In this document: positions 9,244-13,708 of the stretch, in pieces | How positions within the stretch are numbered: the first letter of the stretch is position 1 | How the letters are laid out: each line of letters starts with the position of its first letter | Source: Larix sibirica | Taxonomy: Eukaryota; Streptophyta; Pinopsida; Pinales; Pinaceae | DNA: 13,708 bases | NCBI GenBank assembly: GCA_004151065.3 | Contig: NWUY0300011678.1 | Location: 1-13,708 of the forward strand | Direction: 5' to 3' | Translations under genes and position numbers: made by a program | Notes under the pieces: model-generated | Seen by the model: the letters and a program-made list of their open reading frames with translations, nothing else | Database searches by the model: none | Told to the model about the DNA's origin: nothing

Positions 9244-9522
9244 TTTCCATTTTTTATGATGATCAAGCTACTTAGTTTCTTCTCTATTGAAGCCCCTTTT
9301 TTATTTCAAGTTATACTAGTTTTTATCTATTCATATCCAATTATCATGGGCATACCCTTAGCTTAAGGAACAATTGAGTCAAGGCAAGTAGGACTATGCT
9401 GGTTAAAAATGAAAATCTATTGTTTTGCAACCAGTCTAGTTTTCCTTGTGGCAGAACAACAAACTAATATTATGTGTATTTCCTTTAGATCAATATAAAT
9501 ATAGCCTAGCTTACAAAAAATA
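9244..9522 (+). other. LINE-A 3' UTR and A-rich tail
   Basis: About 270 bp without coding signal. It ends in GATCAATATAAATATAGCCT followed by AGCTTAC, a form I associate with 3' ends of plant LINEs. Then comes a short interrupted A tail (9515-9522) that runs directly into the target-site duplication. The tail is too short and mixed to be a recent poly(A). Confidence 0.75.
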
Positions 9523-9541
9523 AATAAATTGAAAATATTGT
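9523..9541. repeat. 3' target-site duplication of LINE-A
   Basis: AATAAATTGAAAATATTGT pairs with 2989-3007 (18 of 19 identical). Because the A-rich tail joins it, the boundary may shift by a few bases. Confidence 0.85.
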
Positions 9542-9650
9542 TAATATTTTAAATTTATAACAAAGTATTTATATTGTAAAATTTTCTTCAAAATGTATAA
9601 ATTTTAGATATATTGAATTAATGTAGGTAACAAAAAAAAATATATAGGGT
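9542..9650. other. AT-rich spacer between the two LINEs
   Basis: About 110 bp of AT-rich DNA with no gene, continuing the flank seen at 2601-2988. A run of nine A lies at about 9631-9639, just upstream of LINE-B. The exact 5' end of LINE-B cannot be fixed here because its 3' end, and so its second target-site copy, is outside the readable element. Confidence 0.6.
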
Positions 9651-9726
9651 GTAAACTTGTAGATTTTGGATTTGGGGATTTTTCTCTGCAAACTAGGGTT
9701 TGGTGTTGGTGCTTGGAGTTGGGCTC

Positions 9727-11698
9727 ATGGAGGGTGAGCTCCCTTTGGTAGACTACGTTGATGACAGGCTTTTAGAGGTTGACATTTTCATGTCAGAGAA
9801 AGAAATCTGAGCTAGTCTAGGATTAACATATTTCGGTGAATCTAGCCCCTCCTCCCCTTTTTCTGTAATGTGTCCTTGATGTTGCTTGGAGAACCTCTCA
9901 TCAGGTAATGGCTTTGATTGTCCCCCGGCTGGTTCATACAAGGCTTATGTGGAGGATCCAACTAGAGATATTCATCTTCCTTTCCCATGTGCAACGTTGA
10001 TCACCCCTGTCCTTGGCTCTCCATCTCATGTGTGGAAGGAGAGGGGAAGGCGACCCTAGGGATCTCATGTGGAGGGGCCTCAAATGATACTCCATAAGTG
10101 TCCATTCATTCATATGGGTTTGTGGGTAGTTGGCTCAAGATCACATATTTAACTACATGTTTCCCGTAGTCAAACCATCCCACCAAATGAACGCACAAGA
10201 AGGTCGTCTGTAGTCAGGGTGGCGAAATGGAGTTGGTTGTGGTGAAGGATATTGCAGTTATGGATATTCTTGATCTAGGGGAAAAAACTCTGGTGGGTAA
10301 ATTCTAGGGTCGACAAGTGGGTTTTGCTTATGTTGAAAAAGGGATAAAAGTTTCTTGGGTTCCATTGATTGGCTATAGTTAAATTATTAATTAGCTTTCA
10401 AGAGGGTGGTATGGTTTTGGATTTAGGACTGTTGAGGATGCCCAACATATTATGAAGTGGGTGTGGTTCTTGGAGAATTACTTGGAATGAAGCGATGGCA
10501 CCCCCTTTTTGACCCTTGAGTGGAGATGTTAACCCATACCTCTATTTGGGTCAAACTATTTTGATTACCTATTGAATTATGGACTCCCAAAGGCCTAAAA
10601 GCAATTGCGGATTTGCTGGGAAAATTTGTTGATGTTGCCTTGAGCATTTTTTGGTCGAATTTGACGTTAGTGTCCTGTACTCTAGTGGAATTTGAACTGA
10701 GACAAGGACCTTATGAATATATTGAGTTGGTAATTCAGGACTGCTCTATTACCCAAGAGCTAGATTACTTGAATGTTCCCTTTAGGTGTTTCTATTGTCA
10801 TTCTTATGGGCATGTTTTAGCATAATGTAATCAAAGTTTTAAATGACAGGTTTGGAAGGTCAAGCGAAAGGTGGAAGAGAAAAAGATATGGCTATGAGCA
10901 TTTAGTTCTTGTGGTTGAGTCAATTCACGACGAATGTGAGATGAAGACAAGGGAACTAAAAGTTTAGGATAAAGGAAATTAGGCTAGCATCCCTAAGAAC
11001 AATTTGTTGGTAGGCGACATTGATGTTCCTCTGCCCATCCGAGAGGAGAAGAGAAACACATGTGCAGAGATAGCTCATGAACTTTTAGCAGACATTGATA
11101 TGTCACTCAACTAGTTGGTGCACTGGGACCGCCTTTGGAATGCTGGCACTTTGACAACTTTTCCTTCGGGTAAGTGTTTGGTCAATTCTCCTACTATTCC
11201 TTTGCTTTTGGATTCCAACCCTGAGCCCCTAACATCCCTAAATCCCATCAAGATCTCTAGTTGTTGTCACTCAAAGGAGCTTATGCCTATAGGGGGGGAG
11301 ATGTAGTTGTTGAAAATGAGGAATTGACGATTGGTTTGTCAAAGGATTCAGATTGTACATCAAAGCACCAGACTTGTACTAAGATTAAATATTCCTCTCT
11401 TTCTACTTGGGGGGGGATACCTATTGCACTCACGGTTGAAGAGAAATACTGTTGAGGAAGAGGCCAACATTAGGGTAGATACCTATTGCACTCACGGTTG
11501 AAGAACAAGACTGTTGAGGAGGAGGCCAACATTGGGGTAGATACCATGAGAGATCCTAGGTTTGGAAGGGTGGGTAGAAAATCCACAATCCAACATGCAT
11601 AGGAAAAAGCCAGGCGTGAGATTAGCCAAGGTTATAGGCATAAATTACTCTCTGGGGTCGTTAGAGTAGGGTTATTCCCCAAGTTGGAGACTCAATGA
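9727..11698 (+). pseudogene. LINE-B ORF1 relic: gag-like protein with DUF4283 region and CCHC knuckle
   Basis: The start is the ATG at 9727 (MEGELPLVDYVDDRLLEVDI). The first 166 codons hold one frame with five stops. A frameshift near 10226 leads to the DUF4283-like part (MELVVVKDIAVMD, then GRQVGFAYVEKGIKVSW), with RGWYGFGFRTVEDAQHIMKW near 10402-10461. Another shift near 10490 gives MKRWHPLFDP and then PIELWTPKGLKAIADLLGKF near 10570-10629. The zinc knuckle is C-X2-C-X4-H-X4-C with Cys at 10787, 10796 and 10826 and His at 10811. All four ligands are kept, but a TAA replaces a residue between the last two. The C-terminal part carries a 62-bp tandem duplication. The last frame ends at the TGA at 11696-11698, overlapping the ORF2 start as ATGA. 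Confidence 0.85.
11416..11539 (+). repeat. 62-bp tandem duplication in LINE-B ORF1
   Basis: Two adjacent 62-bp copies start at 11416 and 11478, each opening GATACCTATTGCACTCACGG and ending in GAGGCCAACATT plus a few bases. They differ at a handful of positions. Since 62 is not a multiple of three, the duplication shifts the ORF1 frame; the second copy is the one that continues in frame to the ORF1 end. Confidence 0.93.
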
Positions 11699-12377
11699 AG
11701 GTATTATCTATTAATGTTCGAGGTCTGGGAGGGAAGACCAAGGTTCTCTCCCTTAAAAGTTTGTTCGATTTGGAAAAACCAGAATTACTTATGTTACAAG
11801 AGACGAAAGCTAATGGGGACCGTTCAGTGGCTAGTCTGAGTAAGAGCTTCTCGGGATGGAAATTTGTTGTCCTTGACTCAGTCGGTCTATCGGGGGAATT
11901 AATAACAAATTTTCTCTCTTAAATTGCTTTGCAATCTTTCCAAGTCTATGCATGGAATTTTTCAACAAGGAGGTGTAGAGGACGTTTAAACTTTACGGTG
12001 TTGAATGTTTACGTGCCTTATGATGAAATAAGGACCTTCTGGGAGTCTTTGTTGTCACTTCAATGTTTAAAAGTGCATATTCTCATAATTGGTGGGGATT
12101 TAAACCTTACTCTTTGTCGAGATGAGATACGTGGAGAGTTTGCAAGCGAGGAGCAACTCTCACATTCCTTTGTGGAAACCTTGAGGAGAATTTGATGGTT
12201 GACATCAATCCTAGTCAACTTTGTTCGACCTGGTCAAACAATCGTCCTGGGATGGAGGGGGTATCAAAGAACCTATACCGTTTTCTTGTTCATAAATTTT
12301 TGCTTTAGTCTATGGACTCCATCAGATCTTGGGTGGGGAGTTGTCGATTCTTAGATCATTTCCCAATATTTTTAGAA
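11695..12377 (+). other. APE-type endonuclease domain of LINE-B
   Basis: Conserved residues seen are Asn in INVRGLG (11713-11715), Glu in QETK (11800-11802), NVYVPY near 12004-12021, Asp in GGDLN (12097-12099) and DHFP with His at 12357-12359. The SRLDRF motif reads SKNLYRF, with Tyr at 12276-12278 replacing the conserved Asp. LINE-A shows the opposite pattern: GGD lost, SRLD kept. One frameshift lies near 12184. Confidence 0.9.
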
Positions 12378-13286
12378 TTTGGGGTCTGAGATTCTGAGCC
12401 TAGTGCTCCTTTCAAGTATAACTCTTACTGGTTTGTAGAGGAAGATTTTAAACAACTTGTTAGAAATAATTGGAGGCACTTAGAGATTTTGGAGGGAGTT
12501 AGCGCGGGAACGAAGTTCGCCAACTCTCTGCAAAATCTAAAGGAGAAGGAGACGAAGTGGGGATGGGAGAGGCCGCATCATAGGAGGGAGGCTCTATTGG
12601 TTTCAGTGGAATCTTAGATCACTTCTATTTTTGAGGTCCATAAGTATGCGATTATTGAAGTTGTGGATCATAATTTGTTGATTGAGTTGGAGACGAGGAA
12701 GGAAAGGTTGTTATGTGAGAAGGAAATTGAGTGGTGGCTAAAAATCCGAGCACTCTGGCTAGCCTCGAGAGACCATAACATGCAGTTTTTTCAGTGTTTT
12801 TCTAACCAAAGGAAATTTTCTAATACAATTTGGGAACTCAAGAATGAGGAGGGTCAAGTGATTTGGGTGTTCTGAGATCTAGCTAATATGGGATTTAATC
12901 ACTTTAACTCTCTATTTGGTGAGCCGAATTTAGAAAAATTAAGGGAATTCTTGAGTCAAATTGCTCTTTTTCCTAGACTTGTGGAATATGAGGACAACAA
13001 GGATATATTCAAGCCTGTCAGTATGAAAGATCTAGTGGTTGTTTTTTCATCCTTCCAAAGGGACAAAATCCTGGGGCCCAATGGCTAGCTTGTAGAGCTC
13101 TACATTGACTTTTTCAATTTAATTGGGGATGGTTTGTTGAGGGTGATTAAGGAGGTGAGGAAAACTAGTAGGATGTCAGAAAGGATTAATACGACCTTCT
13201 TGGCTCTAATTCCTAAAGTGGATTTCCCCTCCAACTTTGAGGATTTCAGACCCATCTCATTGTGTAATGGGCATTATAGGATGATT
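11695..13286 (+). pseudogene. LINE-B ORF2 relic: endonuclease and N-terminal part of reverse transcriptase
   Basis: The start ATG at 11695 gives MKVLSINVRGLGG, the standard endonuclease opening with Trp changed to Ile. The frame runs to about 12183 with one stop at 11920-11922, then shifts once and is continuous to 13286 with stops at about 12307, 12387, 12616, 12873 and 13086. The order is endonuclease, a linker rich in Lys and Glu (about 12390-12700), then the RT entry region. WWLKIRALWLASRDHNMQFF (about 12732-12791) and the region around INTTFLALIPKVDF and FRPISLCN (13188-13277) are typical. RT motifs A, B and C, the zf-RVT and any RNase H are absent from the window because the element is cut off. 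Confidence 0.9.
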
Positions 13287-13708
13287 TGCCACACCTTATG
13301 CAACATGCCTCGATGGCCTACCATGTCCCTATGTTGATTCATATTACCCCTCTTGCTCAGTTAAACCCCTAAAAATCACATTTTTGTTGATGTATGTGAC
13401 CTACTAGCACTACAACATGCGTATATGCAGGCTGCTCCACTACTGCTCGCGTACATCAGGTTTCATGCTCAAAATTTAAAAATATTTCGGGTTTTCATTC
13501 CCAAGTAACGACCATTTTGATCCGTGGCCTTCCATATGATGGAAAATGCTTTGATTCGATCCTCCACCTCCTTTGAGGTTTATCTATTGAGCCATTGTGG
13601 AGCATTTGAGGGAGGATACATTAGAGAGCAAGGAAACTATGGAGAAATTTTGTCCTATTGCCATTGCCTTCAGTTTGCATCCCTTTATCCTTGTTGTTTG
13701 AACTCTTT
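13287..13708. other. Unrecognised sequence after the LINE-B break
   Basis: LINE homology ends at about 13286, and this DNA is different in character, with no long open frame. It starts TGCCACACC at 13287, so it could be the left end of an LTR or other insertion that runs past the window, or the product of a deletion. No PBS, coding domain or second boundary is visible, so no element type is assigned. Confidence 0.4.

Larger units (their letters stand above)
3008..9522 (+). mobile_element. LINE-A: full-length, inactive plant L1-type LINE with RNase H
   Basis: A non-LTR retrotransposon of about 6.5 kb. It has a 160-bp 5' leader, ORF1 (gag-like, from 3168), ORF2 (endonuclease, reverse transcriptase, zf-RVT segment, RNase H; from 4651), a 3' UTR and a short A-rich tail (9515-9522). 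Near-identical 19-bp duplications flank it, so both ends are defined and there is no 5' truncation, which is uncommon among old LINE copies. Elements of this kind nick the target and copy their RNA in place. This copy is dead: both ORFs carry many stops and several frameshifts, and key residues are changed in at least two enzyme domains. Domain order and motifs support the plant L1 clade. The exact family name cannot be given without a search. Confidence 0.93.
9651..13286 (+). mobile_element. LINE-B: second plant L1-type LINE, 3' part missing
   Basis: A LINE of a different family from LINE-A, in the same orientation and about 130 bp downstream of it. It has a leader of about 76 bp, a gag-like ORF1 (9727-11698), then ORF2 from 11695 through the endonuclease into the start of the reverse transcriptase. 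Homology stops abruptly at about 13286, after the PISLCN motif, and unrelated DNA follows. Decay is lighter than in LINE-A: ORF2 can be read in one frame from 12186 to 13286 with only five stops. ORF1 is longer than in LINE-A, with a long N-terminal part. The residues EFELRQGPYEYIELVIQD and FRCFYCHSYGHV mark the plant gag type. Confidence 0.9.

Noticed and set aside
8784-9266. 160-codon open frame on the minus strand
   Set aside because: It lies antisense to the RNase H end and 3' part of LINE-A ORF2. The plus strand has recognisable motifs, and the minus translation has none.
3008-9522. Integrated pararetrovirus or LTR element as the source of the RT
   Set aside because: An APE-type endonuclease before RT, FVDD-type motif context, zf-RVT, an A tail and long target-site duplications identify a LINE. 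No protease or integrase is present.
9625-9645. A run upstream of LINE-B as the tail of another retroelement
   Set aside because: The run is only nine bases in AT-rich DNA, with no upstream element sequence between it and the LINE-A target-site duplication.

Overview
This is non-genic plant nuclear DNA, made almost entirely of decayed transposable elements. It holds no intact host gene, tRNA, rRNA or CRISPR array that I can support. It is AT-rich. The two recognisable elements carry features known from plant L1-type LINEs: a DUF4283-like gag domain, a CCHC zinc knuckle, an APE-type endonuclease, a reverse transcriptase, a zf-RVT segment and a C-terminal RNase H. Old retroelements packed this densely suggest a large seed-plant genome. 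The peptide patterns lean towards a gymnosperm, but this is recall rather than a search result.

Layout. Positions 1-251 and 2243-2600 are diverged arms of one inverted repeat. The left arm has one 55-bp unit and the right arm has three in tandem. Between them, 252-1887 is non-coding and looks LTR-derived on the minus strand: its edge at 1887 reads TGTAACACCC on that strand. The other boundary is unresolved. Positions 1888-2242 and 2601-2988 are AT-rich with no gene.

Positions 3008-9522 are one essentially full-length LINE (LINE-A, + strand). It is bounded by 19-bp target-site duplications at 2989-3007 and 9523-9541 that match at 18 of 19 positions. ORF1 (from 3168) and ORF2 (from 4651, including EN, RT, zf-RVT and RNase H, apparently ending at 9243) can be followed through many stops and frameshifts. 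The element ends in a short A-rich tail. Catalytic residues are lost in EN (GGD to GGY), in RT (FVDD to FVDH) and apparently in RNase H, so it is dead.

After about 110 bp of AT-rich DNA comes a second LINE of a different family (LINE-B, about 9651-13286, + strand). Its ORF1 (9727-11698) overlaps the ORF2 start (11695) by the four bases ATGA. ORF2 is readable through EN into the N-terminal part of RT, then breaks off at about 13286. The last 422 bp (13287-13708) are unrelated sequence that I do not recognise.

Within each LINE the two ORFs originally worked together: ORF1 as an RNA-binding chaperone, ORF2 as the nicking and reverse-transcribing enzyme for target-primed insertion. Neither can do so now. 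I see no new biological system. The items most worth checking are the inverted repeat with its hairpin-bearing 55-bp units, the ATGA junction of LINE-B, the reading frame beyond RNase H in LINE-A, and the unresolved LTR block.
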